A stretch of DNA of 64,000 bases, from positions 558,001 to 622,000 of the forward strand of contig JAEYAW010000030.1 of assembly GCA_023404675.1 (NCBI GenBank). The letters run 5' to 3'. This document shows positions 7,048 to 16,083 of the stretch, in pieces. The notes below the pieces were generated by a model. That model searched no databases and was not told the DNA's origin. It saw only the letters and a list, made by a program, of their open reading frames with translations. This stretch comes from Pseudomonadota bacterium (GTDB lineage: Bacteria > Pseudomonadota > Alphaproteobacteria > Rhizobiales > Xanthobacteraceae). How positions within the stretch are numbered: the stretch's first letter is position 1; each line of letters opens with the position of its first letter. Position numbers and translations under genes: made by a program.

Positions 7048-9492
7048 ATGATCGGTCCCCTGCTTCGGCGCGTCAGGGACCGTGCGGCGCAGCGGCGTAT
7101 CGCGCCCCTGCGCAAGAGTGCAGAGAGCATCCGCGACGAAGCCTCCCGCCTGGCCTCCCTCGACGACGGCGCACTGCGCCAGCACACCGCGCAGTTTCGC
7201 CAGCGGATCGCCGCCGGAGACTCGCTGGACGACCTCACCATCCCCGCTTTCGCAACCGTTTGCGAGGCTGCACGGCGGGCGCTCGGCGAGCAGCCCTTTC
7301 CGTCGCAGATCGTTGCGGGACTGGTCCTCGCGCGCGGCGCGATCGCCGAGATGAAGACCGGCGAAGGCAAGACGCTGGCCGCGACGATGCCCTGCTACCT
7401 CCATGCACTCACAGGACAGGGCGTGCATGTGGTCACCACCAACGACTATCTTGCCGCGCGCGACGCGGCATGGATGGGCCCGCTGTTCGGCCTGTTGGGC
7501 CTCAGCGTAGGTGTGATCCGTCAGCACGACGATGACGATGCGCGCCGCACCGCCTATGCCTGCGACATCACTTACGGCACATCGAGCGAATTCGGCTTCG
7601 ACTACCTGCGCGACAACATGCGCTTCGGCGCGGACGAGATCGTGCGCCGCGCGCCAGCCTTCACGCTGGTCGACGAAGCCGATGCGATCCTGATCGACGA
7701 GGCGCGGATTCCGCTCGTCCTGCATGGTCCCCTCGCCGACCTGTCCGACATCTATCGTGCCGTCGATCATGTCGTGCGCGCGCTTGAGCCGAAGGATTAC
7801 GACGCCGATGCTGCGCGCAAGAGCGTCAGCCTGACCGATCGCGGGATCGACCATGCGGAAGCCGTCCTGTGCGCAACGGGTCTTCTGAAGAAAGGCGCCC
7901 TGCACGATGCGGAGAACGTTTCGCTGCTGCATCGCGTGACGCAGGCCTTGCGCGCGCATGCCGTGCTGGCGCGCGACCGCGACTATCTCGTTTCCGAGGG
8001 CGAGGTCGTGCTGATCGACGCCCTGACCGGCCGCGCCATGCCGGGCCGCCGCTTCGACGACAGCCTGCATCAGGCGCTCGAAGCCAAGGAGGGCTGCGAG
8101 ATCAAGGGCGAAAGCCATGCGCTCGCCTCGATCACGTTCCAGAATTTCTTCCGCCTGCACGGCAAGCTCGCAGGCATGAGCGGCACCGCGCTGGCCGATC
8201 AGAACGAATATGAAGAGGTCTATGGCCTCCATGTCGTCGCCATCCCGGCGCAGCGGCCGACGATCCGCACCGGCCAGACCATGGTCGTGCAGGACCTCAA
8301 TGAAAAACACAAAACACTGCTCGCTCTCGTTGACGATGCCAATACACGCGGGCAACCCGTGCTGATCGGCGCGCCATCCCTCGCCGCGTCTGATGAACTC
8401 GCCGGCATCCTGGCGTCACATGGCTATACGCCGATCGACTTTACCGCGCCGGGCGGGCTCGACGATCTCTACGAGACTGATGGCAGCGTGCGCGGCAAGC
8501 GCTTCGCCGTGCTGAACGCGCGCCACCACGCCAGCGAAGCCGCCATCATCGCCATGGCGGGCGTCCCCGGCGCGGTCACCATCGCCACCGCAATGGCGGG
8601 ACGCGGCACCGACATCCGCCTCGGCGGCCGCACCGACGATCCGCGTTACGAAGCGCGCCACGCGCGCGCGGTCGCGGCCGGCGGCCTGCTGGTGATCGGC
8701 AGTGCCCACCACGATCTCGCCCGGCTCGACGACCAGTTGCGCGGCCGCGCCGGGCGGCAGGGCGATCCCGGCCGCGCGGTGTTTCTGCTCGCCCGCGACG
8801 ATGACATCGTCGCAGAGCCGCTGGCGCGGCTGGGCGAGCGCGCCGGCTCCGTCACCGGACGCTGGCTTGAAGCGCTGAAGGATCGCCAGCAGGCGCTGAT
8901 CGCGGCGCGCCAGCGCGAGGAACGCCGCGCGCTGCTGAGGTTCGACGAGGTCATCCATGCCCAGCGCGAACGGATCTATCGCCAGCGCATGGAGATCATG
9001 ACGGGCGTCGATCCGCTGGCTTTTTTCGATACGCTGCGGACACAAACCATCGACGATCTGCTGGACGCCTATGCGCCTGAGGCGACGTCGCTTGAGAACT
9101 GGCAGCTCGCCGAACTGGACATGGCGGTGCGCGCCATCCTCACCATGCTGGTGGATACGGCCCGCCTGCCGCCCGGCAACGATGGACGCCGCGCGTTGCG
9201 GGAGCGGATCGTTCGTGAATGCGACCGCTGGATGGACACCAAGCGGCAGACACTCGGGCAACACCTGCCCGACGTGGCGCGGCGCATCATGCTGGCGCTG
9301 ATCGACCAGCTCTGGGCCGAACATTCCGAGCGGCTCGATCATCTCAAATGGATGGTGAACGACCGCCGCCTGCCACCGGACAAGGCGCTGGTCGAATACC
9401 GGCTCGAGGCCTTCGAGCTGTTCGATGCGATGGTCCGAGACTGGCGTCACGAGGTCTGCGCCCACGTGATGCGCGTCGGAATCTCGAACTGA
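7048..9492 (+). CDS. Accessory SecA-like preprotein translocase ATPase
   Basis: 814 residues against roughly 900 or more for canonical alphaproteobacterial SecA. The DEAD motor is intact: Walker A EMKTGEGKT (Lys108), THG-type motif VVTTNDYLAARD, DITYGTSSEFGFDYLRDN, Walker B VDEADAILIDEAR (209-220), a preprotein-binding insert, MAGRGTDIRLGG and DQLRGRAGRQGDPG. The canonical GTERHESRRID is altered to GSAHHDLARLD. A helical wing/scaffold region follows, with the conserved LIDQLWAEHSERLDHLKWMV, and the protein stops without the C-terminal linker and zinc-binding cysteines that bind SecB and lipid in housekeeping SecA. It is therefore a paralogue, not the main SecA. It starts 10 bp after tonB, with no room for a separate promoter, so it is probably cotranscribed with exbBD-tonB. 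Its substrate is unknown; helping export of receptor or TonB-system parts is speculation. Confidence 0.85.
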   Translation: MIGPLLRRVRDRAAQRRIAPLRKSAESIRDEASRLASLDDGALRQHTAQFRQRIAAGDSLDDLTIPAFATVCEAARRALGEQPFPSQIVAGLVLARGAIAEMKTGEGKTLAATMPCYLHALTGQGVHVVTTNDYLAARDAAWMGPLFGLLGLSVGVIRQHDDDDARRTAYACDITYGTSSEFGFDYLRDNMRFGADEIVRRAPAFTLVDEADAILIDEARIPLVLHGPLADLSDIYRAVDHVVRALEPKDYDADAARKSVSLTDRGIDHAEAVLCATGLLKKGALHDAENVSLLHRVTQALRAHAVLARDRDYLVSEGEVVLIDALTGRAMPGRRFDDSLHQALEAKEGCEIKGESHALASITFQNFFRLHGKLAGMSGTALADQNEYEEVYGLHVVAIPAQRPTIRTGQTMVVQDLNEKHKTLLALVDDANTRGQPVLIGAPSLAASDELAGILASHGYTPIDFTAPGGLDDLYETDGSVRGKRFAVLNARHHASEAAIIAMAGVPGAVTIATAMAGRGTDIRLGGRTDDPRYEARHARAVAAGGLLVIGSAHHDLARLDDQLRGRAGRQGDPGRAVFLLARDDDIVAEPLARLGERAGSVTGRWLEALKDRQQALIAARQREERRALLRFDEVIHAQRERIYRQRMEIMTGVDPLAFFDTLRTQTIDDLLDAYAPEATSLENWQLAELDMAVRAILTMLVDTARLPPGNDGRRALRERIVRECDRWMDTKRQTLGQHLPDVARRIMLALIDQLWAEHSERLDHLKWMVNDRRLPPDKALVEYRLEAFELFDAMVRDWRHEVCAHVMRVGISN

Positions 9493-9610
9493 GCTTGCAC
9501 GCGACCTGCGGCACGCCCCGCATGTGACCCCGCGCCGCCCAGCGGAACAGCTCGTCCTCCGGACCGTTGGCCTGCGCACGACCGTGTCCGAACATCACCG
9601 GAGGTTCAGT

Positions 9611-9883
9611 TTGCAGGAGTCGACGACTGTCCTCGGCCTCGCCGCCGCCGCCTTCACCTCGCTCGCGTATATTCCACAGGTCCGCAAGGCCTTGCCGCCG
9701 GGCGCGACCGGGGACTTGTCGCTATCGACCCTGTCGGTGCTGATCACCGGCCTCGGCCTGTGGGTCATCTACGGAATCGCCACGGCCGATCCGATCATCT
9801 GGTTTGCCAATAGCCTGGGGGTCGGCCTCGTCGGGACGGTCCTGGCCTGCAAGCTGCGGGACATAAGCCAAAACGGTAATTAG
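9611..9883 (+). CDS. SemiSWEET-type small sugar transporter
   Basis: 90 residues with three membrane helices and the PQ-loop motif AYIPQV in helix 1, matching bacterial SemiSWEETs, which dimerise to carry sugars by facilitated diffusion. The start is taken as TTG at 9611 because GGAGG (9600-9604) lies six bases upstream and the resulting length fits the family; an ATG at 9524 would add 29 polar residues that look unrelated. Conserved features include SLAYIPQV, GLGLWVIYGI and ANSLGVGLVG. It follows the secA-like gene by 118 bp and is probably an independent unit. The substrate cannot be read from sequence. Confidence 0.85.
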   Translation: MQESTTVLGLAAAAFTSLAYIPQVRKALPPGATGDLSLSTLSVLITGLGLWVIYGIATADPIIWFANSLGVGLVGTVLACKLRDISQNGN

Positions 9884-9969
9884 AAACCTCGACGGGGAGT
9901 TGAGAGCCGGCCGTTTTCGTGGGAAGACCGGCCACCTTTCGCAAATTCCGTCCTTCGGAGGACACAGCC

Positions 9970-11754
9970 ATGACGTTTCGCCCCCCGGTCAATGACATCC
10001 TGCTCTCGCTGAACCATGGCGCAGGGCTTGCGGCGGCCATCGAGGCCGGCCATCTCGGCGAGTACGACGCCGACATGACCGCAGCAGTCGTCGAGGAAGC
10101 CGGCAAGTTCGCCGGCGACATCCTCGCGCCGCTGAACCGGACCGGCGACGAGAACGGCGTCAAGCTCGCTGACGGCAAGGTGACCACCGCCCCCGGCTGG
10201 ATCGCCGCCTACAAGCAATGGGCCGAAGCGGGATGGAACGGCGTGTCCGGCCCCGAGGAATGGGGCGGACAGGGCCTGCCGAATGCGCTGAACGCAGTCT
10301 GCAACGAGCTGTGGAGCGCCTCCAACATGGCGTTCGGCCTGTGCCCGCTGTTGACGGCGGGTGCGATCAAGGCGCTGGAGGCCCATGGCAGCGACGAATT
10401 GAAGTCCATCTATCTGGCCAAACTGGTGTCGGGCGAATGGACCGGCACCATGCAGCTCACCGAACCCAATGCGGGCTCGGATGTCGGCGCGCTGCGCACC
10501 CGCGCAGAACCCGTGGGCGACGGCACCTACCGCATCAGCGGCACCAAGATCTTCATCACCTACGGCGACCACGACATGGCGGATAACATCATCCACCTCG
10601 TGCTCGCCCGCCTGCCGGACGCACCCGCCGGCACCAAGGGAATCTCGCTGTTCCTGGTGCCGAAGTTCATGGTCAATGCCGACGGCTCGCTCGGTGCACG
10701 CAACGACGTGTTCCCGAGCGGCGTCGAGCACAAGCTCGGCATCCATGCCTCGCCGACCTGCACCATGACGCTCGGCGACAAGGGCGGCGCGATCGGCTAC
10801 CTGATCGGCCAGGAAAACCGTGGCATGGCCTGCATGTTCACAATGATGAACGAGGCCCGCCTCGGCGTCGGCCTCGAAGGTGTCGGCATCGCCGAGCGCG
10901 CCTATCAGCAGGCTCTCGCCTATGCGCAGGAACGCAAGCAGGGCCGGGCCATCGGCAGCCAGGGCACCGGCTCGGACGCGATCATCGCCCACCCCGACGT
11001 CAAGCGGATGCTGATGCAGATGCGCGCGCTCACCGGCGCGGCGCGCACCATCTGCTATTCCACCGCCGTCGCGCTCGACGTCGCCGAGCATGCGAAGGAC
11101 GAAGCCACGCGCAAGGCCGCCGCCGCGCGCGCCGCGCTGCTGACGCCGATGGCAAAAGCCTTCTCCACCGACATCGGCAACGAGGTCGCCTCGCTCGGCG
11201 TCCAGGTGCATGGCGGCATGGGCTTCATCGAGGAGACCGGCGCCGCTCAGCACTTCCGCGACGCGCGCATCCTGCCGATCTACGAGGGCACCAACGGCAT
11301 CCAGTCGATCGATCTCGTCACCCGCAAGCTCGCGCCCGACAACGGCGCGGCGGTGTTCACGCTGATGGATGAACTGTCCGTCATCGTCGGCCGCGTCGAG
11401 GCGTCGAACGATCCGGCCTTCGGCCTGACGGGCGTGCGCCTGCGCGAGGCGCTGGCGAGCCTTGAACGCGCCAGCAAGTGGCTGCTGGAGCGCGCCGGCT
11501 CGAAGCCAAATGAGGCGCTGGCCGGCGCGACACCTTATCTGCGGCTGTTCAGCACCACGCTCGGCGGCTGCAAGCTCGCCGAGGAAGCGCTCGCGGCGCG
11601 CGCACTGCAGAACGGCTATGGCGACGGCTCGCGCCATGTGGCGCTCGCCCGCTTCTTCGCAGAGAACGTCGCCGTGACCGCGCCCTCGCTGGAGCGCACC
11701 GTGACCGACAGCGCGGAAGCCGTGAACGGCGCGGACGCGGTGCTGCTGGGATAA
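9970..11754 (+). CDS. Acyl-CoA dehydrogenase with C-terminal extension (DmdC/FadE-like)
   Basis: 594 residues, flavin-dependent oxidation of acyl-CoA to enoyl-CoA. It starts with the N-terminal acyl-CoA dehydrogenase cap (FRPPVNDILLSLNHG) seen in long ~600-residue family members, followed by the core with MQLTEPNAGSDVG (FAD/substrate loop) and IYEGTNGIQSIDL carrying the likely catalytic base Glu439, and a C-terminal helical extension after residue about 470. This architecture is shared by DmdC (methylmercaptopropionyl-CoA dehydrogenase) and several fatty-acyl-CoA dehydrogenases, so the chain-length preference cannot be fixed. ATG at 9970 follows CGGAGG at good spacing. Followed by a terminator-like hairpin. 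Confidence 0.9.
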   Translation: MTFRPPVNDILLSLNHGAGLAAAIEAGHLGEYDADMTAAVVEEAGKFAGDILAPLNRTGDENGVKLADGKVTTAPGWIAAYKQWAEAGWNGVSGPEEWGGQGLPNALNAVCNELWSASNMAFGLCPLLTAGAIKALEAHGSDELKSIYLAKLVSGEWTGTMQLTEPNAGSDVGALRTRAEPVGDGTYRISGTKIFITYGDHDMADNIIHLVLARLPDAPAGTKGISLFLVPKFMVNADGSLGARNDVFPSGVEHKLGIHASPTCTMTLGDKGGAIGYLIGQENRGMACMFTMMNEARLGVGLEGVGIAERAYQQALAYAQERKQGRAIGSQGTGSDAIIAHPDVKRMLMQMRALTGAARTICYSTAVALDVAEHAKDEATRKAAAARAALLTPMAKAFSTDIGNEVASLGVQVHGGMGFIEETGAAQHFRDARILPIYEGTNGIQSIDLVTRKLAPDNGAAVFTLMDELSVIVGRVEASNDPAFGLTGVRLREALASLERASKWLLERAGSKPNEALAGATPYLRLFSTTLGGCKLAEEALAARALQNGYGDGSRHVALARFFAENVAVTAPSLERTVTDSAEAVNGADAVLLG

Positions 11755-11766
11755 GACACAACGAGC

Positions 11767-11822
11767 CGTCGGCGGCCCTCTTCGCTCAAGGAAGGGAGCC
11801 GCCGGACAGCGTGTTGTTTTTC
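11767..11822 (+). terminator. Likely terminator after the acyl-CoA dehydrogenase gene
   Basis: GTCGGCGGC-CCT at about 11768-11779 pairs with AGGGA-GCCGCCGGAC at about 11793-11807 (one bulge), followed by TTGTTTTTCTT. It lies 13 bp past the stop codon and would also meet transcripts of the convergent VOC gene. Confidence 0.45.
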
Positions 11823-12764
11823 TTACAACGGCTTGAGCCCGGCCTCGATCGCCGCGCGCTTCGGCTCCAGGAACGGCGGCAGCGCCAGCTTCTCGCCGAG
11901 CGTTTCCATCGGCTCGTCGGTGGCGAATCCCGGCCCGTCGGTCGCGATCTCGAACAGGATGCCGTTGGGCTCGCGGAAATACAGGCTGCGGAAATAGAAG
12001 CGATCCACCGGCCCGCTGTTGGGGATGCGCAAATCGGCGAGCCGGCGCGCCCAGTTATCGTACTCGCTGGCATCGGGCGTGCGGAACGCGACGTGATGCA
12101 CGCCGCCGGCGCCCTGCTGTGCAACAGGGCCGTCCCTGTCCTCGATCACGTGCAGTTCGGACGCGATACCGCCCGCGCCCATCGCGTAGACCTGCACCCG
12201 CCGGCCGCGCGGATCGACATAGTGCCGGTCCGAGCGCATGTTCATGACGCGCGTCAGCACCAGCTCGGTGTTCGCAAGCTCGGGCACCGTCAGCTCGATC
12301 GGGCCGAGGCCACGCACCTGATGTTCGACCGGAACCGCGCTCCTGTCCCACGGCGTCGCATCGCCCGCGCCGCCATCATCGACGAACATCAGCCGCTGCC
12401 CCTCGCCGTCCTCGAATTCGAGGCGCGAGCGGCCGTCGATCTCGATGACATCGCCGACTGTGACGCCAGCTTTGGCCAGCCGGTCATGCCAGTATTGAAA
12501 GCTTGTCTCGCCATGAATGCGCAGCCCCGTGCGTGAGATGCTGCGCGACCCGCGCCGCTCGCGCGGTATGGCGAAATCGAAAAAGGTCAGATCGGTGCCG
12601 GGATTGGCCTCACCATCGGCATAGAACAGGTGATAGGCGCTGACATCATCCTGATTGACGGTTTTCTTCACCAGCCGCATGCCGAGCAGACCCGTATAGA
12701 AAGCCACATTGGCTTTCGGGTCGGCCGAGATCGCGGTGAGGTGATGGATGCCGGTCAGTTGCAT
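11823..12764 (-). CDS. VOC-family ring-cleaving dioxygenase-like protein (MhqO/CatE type)
   Basis: 313 residues from ATG 12764, preceded by a GGAGA site. Two vicinal-oxygen-chelate modules: the first begins MQLTGIHHLTAISAD with a metal-ligand His, followed by GMRLVKKTVNQDD and LFYADGEANPGTDLTFFD; the second contains AGGVHHVAFRTPD and EPNGILFEIATDGPG, supplying further His and Glu ligands. This is the pattern of proteins annotated as ring-cleaving dioxygenases or quinone/hydroquinone-responsive glyoxalases (MhqA/MhqO, CatE). Metal-dependent attack on a diol or quinone-conjugated substrate is expected. It is divergent from the 5'-nucleotidase gene, and no partner pathway genes are nearby. Confidence 0.87.
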   Translation of the reverse strand: MQLTGIHHLTAISADPKANVAFYTGLLGMRLVKKTVNQDDVSAYHLFYADGEANPGTDLTFFDFAIPRERRGSRSISRTGLRIHGETSFQYWHDRLAKAGVTVGDVIEIDGRSRLEFEDGEGQRLMFVDDGGAGDATPWDRSAVPVEHQVRGLGPIELTVPELANTELVLTRVMNMRSDRHYVDPRGRRVQVYAMGAGGIASELHVIEDRDGPVAQQGAGGVHHVAFRTPDASEYDNWARRLADLRIPNSGPVDRFYFRSLYFREPNGILFEIATDGPGFATDEPMETLGEKLALPPFLEPKRAAIEAGLKPL

Positions 12765-12889
12765 CGAACAGGTCTCCGGGCCCCGGCGCGCGCATGAAAG
12801 GATGGCCCGGGGCTGGCGCTGATGTAGGATCGCGCGGTCCGCTTCGCCACCGTCGCCATGCGGAGCGGTTCCGTCATCAGGCGGTCGCG

Positions 12890-14608
12890 ATGTCCGCACA
12901 GAGAGATTTCAACGCCCGGAGCCCGACTATCGCCGTGTCATTCGCCTCACGATATGTCTGTGCCATCGCCTTTGCCGCCGGGATCATGACGCCCGCATCC
13001 ATGCTTGCGCAGCAGAGCGCACCGCCCACCATCGCGCTACGGATTCTCGCCACCAACGATCTGCACGGCCATCTCGAACCGCCACCGGACGGGTTGATCA
13101 CGCTGGATCCGGCGGACGGAACAAAACGCATCTCGATTCCGGCCGGCGGCGTCGAGCACATGGCGACACTGGTGAAGCAACTGCGCGAGGGCCATCGCAA
13201 CACGATCTTCGTCGCGGCGGGCGACCTGATCGGCGCAAGCCCCCTGCTCTCGGCGCTGTTTCACGACGAGCCCACCATCGAATCGCTGTCGCGGATGGAC
13301 CTCGCGGTCGCCTCCGTCGGCAATCACGAATTCGACGAGGGCGTCAGCGAACTGCACCGGATGCAGTACGGCGGCTGCCATCCGGTGGACGGCTGCCGAG
13401 GTCCGCATCCATTCGCGGGCGCGACATTCCAGTACCTCGCCGCCAGCACCATCGACAGGGTGAGCGGCAAACCGATTTTCCCACCTTATATGATCCGCGA
13501 GTTCGAGGGCGTGCCGGTGGCCTTCATCGGCCTGACGCTGAAGGACACCGCCAACATCGTCTCGCCGCCGGGCGTGGCTGGCGTCACCTTTCGCGACGAG
13601 GCCGAGACGGTGAACGCGCTCATTCCCGAACTGAAGGCGAAGGGCGTCGAGGCCATCGTGGTGCTGATCCACGAGGGCGGCTTTCCCGCCGGCGGCATGA
13701 ACGAATGCCCCGGCATCTCCGGGCCGATCGTCGATATCGTCAACAAGCTCGACAAGGCGGTGGACCTGGTCGTCAGCGGCCACACCCACCGCGCCTATAC
13801 CTGCGTGATCGACGGCCGTCTCGTCACCAGCGCCGACCGCTACGGCACGCTCGTCACCGCCATCGACGTCACGCTGGACCGCAACACCCGCGACGTGATC
13901 GCGGCCAAGGCCGACAACGTGATCGTGCGCACCGATCTGGCGAAGGACCCGCAGCAGAGCGAACTGATTGCAGCCTACCGCAAGCTCGCCGATCCGATCG
14001 CCAATCGCCCGGCGGGGACAATCACGCAGACCCTCTCGCGCCGGCCGAACAGCGCCGGCGAAAGCCCGCTCGGCGACGTCATCGCCGATGCGCAGCTCGC
14101 GGCGACGCGCAAGGCGGGCAGCGGCGCGGCGGTGATCGCCTTCACCAATCCCGGCGGCATCCGCACCGATCTGCTGATGACCGATAGCGGCACCGTCTCC
14201 TATGCGGAGCTGTTCGCCAGCCAGCCGTTCCGCAACCAGCTCGTCACCATGACGCTGACCGGCGCGCAGATCAAAGCGGCGCTCGAACAGCAATGGCGCG
14301 ATCCGAACCGGCCGCGCATCCTCAGCGTCTCGCAGGGCTTCAGCTACACATGGGGCGACCCCGGCCCCGACGGCGGGCGCGTCGTCGCGGACAGCCTGCG
14401 TCTCGACGGTGAGCGCCTCAAACCGGTCGCGCGCTATCGCGTCACGGTGAACAATTATCTGGCGGCGGGGGGCGACGGCTTCGCCGCGTTCAGGGACGGC
14501 GGCGAGCGGCGCATCGGCGTCTACGACGTCGATGCGCTGTTCGCCTACGTCCAGCGCCACAGCCCGCTCGCGCCGCCGCCATCGGGGCGGATCGCGCGGG
14601 CGGAATAG
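12890..14608 (+). CDS. Secreted bifunctional metallophosphatase/5'-nucleotidase (UshA family)
   Basis: 572 residues. An N-terminal signal-type segment (hydrophobic at about 18-35, ending near SMLAQQ) is followed by the metallophosphoesterase domain with the metal-binding motifs LATNDLHGHLEP, GDLIGASP, GNHEFDEG and SGHTHRAY, then the 5'-nucleotidase C-terminal domain with ESPLGDVIADA, NPGGIRTDL and ELFASQPFRNQLVTM. The protein would hydrolyse nucleotides or UDP-sugars in the periplasm to recover phosphate and nucleosides. ATG at 12890 is chosen because it places the hydrophobic segment as a signal peptide; a clear ribosome site is lacking. Confidence 0.9.
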   Translation: MSAQRDFNARSPTIAVSFASRYVCAIAFAAGIMTPASMLAQQSAPPTIALRILATNDLHGHLEPPPDGLITLDPADGTKRISIPAGGVEHMATLVKQLREGHRNTIFVAAGDLIGASPLLSALFHDEPTIESLSRMDLAVASVGNHEFDEGVSELHRMQYGGCHPVDGCRGPHPFAGATFQYLAASTIDRVSGKPIFPPYMIREFEGVPVAFIGLTLKDTANIVSPPGVAGVTFRDEAETVNALIPELKAKGVEAIVVLIHEGGFPAGGMNECPGISGPIVDIVNKLDKAVDLVVSGHTHRAYTCVIDGRLVTSADRYGTLVTAIDVTLDRNTRDVIAAKADNVIVRTDLAKDPQQSELIAAYRKLADPIANRPAGTITQTLSRRPNSAGESPLGDVIADAQLAATRKAGSGAAVIAFTNPGGIRTDLLMTDSGTVSYAELFASQPFRNQLVTMTLTGAQIKAALEQQWRDPNRPRILSVSQGFSYTWGDPGPDGGRVVADSLRLDGERLKPVARYRVTVNNYLAAGGDGFAAFRDGGERRIGVYDVDALFAYVQRHSPLAPPPSGRIARAE

Positions 14609-14730
14609 GTCCGTTTGATAATCCCGGCCGTCCGGCCATGGCAGGACGCCCCGATATCTCCTAATATTAAGGATTGGCGCCGATTGTCCGGCCCGACAGG
14701 GCCGGGTGCTTCGGCCGACAGGACGTCCGC

Positions 14731-15669
14731 ATGGCCACGCTCTACATCACCCACCCTGCCTGCCTGAACCATGACATGTCCCCCGGCCACCCTGAACGCC
14801 CCGACAGGCTCCGCGTGGTCGATGCGCTGCTGGCCGGCGAGAAGTTCAGCGGCCTTCAGCGCCAGCTTGCTCCGGAAGGCGACCTGGACACCGTCGCGCT
14901 GTGCCATAACGACTTCTACATCGACGAACTGCGCCACATGGCGCCCAAGGAAGGTCTTGCCTTCATCGATGGCGACACCGCGATGTCGCCGGGCACGTGG
15001 GAAGCCGCCCTGCGCGGCGTCGGCGGCGCGGTCGCGGCGGTGGATGCAGTGATGACCGGCGCCGCGCAGAACGCGTTCGTCGGCACGCGCCCGCCCGGCC
15101 ATCATGCCGAGGCCAACAAGGCGATGGGCTTCTGCTTCTTCGACAACGCCGCCATCGCCGCGCGCTACGCCCAGCGCAAATACGGCATCGCCCGCGCGGC
15201 CGTGGTGGACTTCGATGTTCATCACGGCAACGGCACGCAGGACATCTTCTGGTCCGATCGAACCGTGATGTATTGCTCGACCCACGAGATGCCGCTGTTT
15301 CCGGGCACCGGGGCCTTCAACGACCGGGGCGAATACAACACCGTGGTCAACGCGCCGCTCACCTCGGGCGACGGCGGCGAGATGTTTCGCGGCGCGTTCT
15401 ACGATCTGATCCTGCCGCGCCTGCGCAGCTTCGCGCCGGAACTGATCGTGATCTCCGCCGGATTCGACGCTCATTATCGCGATCCGCTCGCGAACCTCAA
15501 ATTGCAGGCCGCCGATTTCGGCTGGGTGACGGAGCAGCTTCTGGATATCGCCGCCGACACCGCGGGCGGGCGCGTCGTCTCCGTTCTGGAAGGCGGCTAC
15601 GACCTGATCGGCCTGCAGCAGTCCGTCGGCGCGCATGTCGAGGCGCTGATGGGCCGCGAGGCCTACTGA
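14731..15669 (+). CDS. Histone-deacetylase-family amidohydrolase
   Basis: 312 residues, class II-type HDAC fold of bacterial acetylpolyamine amidohydrolases and AcuC-like enzymes. Signature pieces: HPERPDRL near the N-terminus, RPPGHHAEANKAMGFCFFDN (active-site His pair), DFDVHHGNGTQDIFW (zinc ligands Asp and His), and SAGFDAHYRDPLANL (third zinc ligand Asp). Removes acetyl or other acyl groups from amines, possibly polyamines or protein lysines. The next gene, xseB, starts 111 bp downstream on the same strand. The exact substrate is undetermined. Confidence 0.9.
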   Translation: MATLYITHPACLNHDMSPGHPERPDRLRVVDALLAGEKFSGLQRQLAPEGDLDTVALCHNDFYIDELRHMAPKEGLAFIDGDTAMSPGTWEAALRGVGGAVAAVDAVMTGAAQNAFVGTRPPGHHAEANKAMGFCFFDNAAIAARYAQRKYGIARAAVVDFDVHHGNGTQDIFWSDRTVMYCSTHEMPLFPGTGAFNDRGEYNTVVNAPLTSGDGGEMFRGAFYDLILPRLRSFAPELIVISAGFDAHYRDPLANLKLQAADFGWVTEQLLDIAADTAGGRVVSVLEGGYDLIGLQQSVGAHVEALMGREAY

Positions 15670-15780
15670 TCCCGATCCGGTGCCGTCGATCGCGGGTTGC
15701 TGCCACTGGCCCGCGCCACAATAAATCCGCATGATCGGCGCATGATTCGTACGCCTTCAACGATACCGGAACCGCACCGC

Positions 15781-16032
15781 ATGACAGCAACGGCCTCCGC
15801 CGACGTGAGCAAGCTGAGCTTCGAAACCGCGATCGAGGAACTTGAATCCATCGTGAAGCGTCTCGAGGACGGCAAGGTTCCGCTGGAGGAGTCCGTGGCC
15901 ATCTACGAGCGCGGCGAGGCCCTCAAGCGCCGGTGCGAGGACCTGCTGCGGCAGGCCGAAGCCCGTGTGGACCGCATTACAACCGACGCATCAGGTCAGC
16001 CGACCGGTGCCGAACCGCTTGACGTCCAGTAG
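15781..16032 (+). CDS. xseB: Exodeoxyribonuclease VII small subunit
   Basis: 83 residues, standard size. Contains LSFETAIEELESIVKRLEDG and PLEESVAIYERGEAL, the family signature; helical throughout. XseB binds several-fold to the XseA catalytic subunit for single-strand-specific DNA degradation in both directions. xseA is not in the window. The ATG at 15781 starts just before the conserved core; longer upstream readings carry unconserved residues. Confidence 0.95.
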   Translation: MTATASADVSKLSFETAIEELESIVKRLEDGKVPLEESVAIYERGEALKRRCEDLLRQAEARVDRITTDASGQPTGAEPLDVQ

Positions 16033-16083
16033 CGCGTCACCCATACGCCACGAGGAAGAACCTCGGTAGAACCGTTCTATCGG

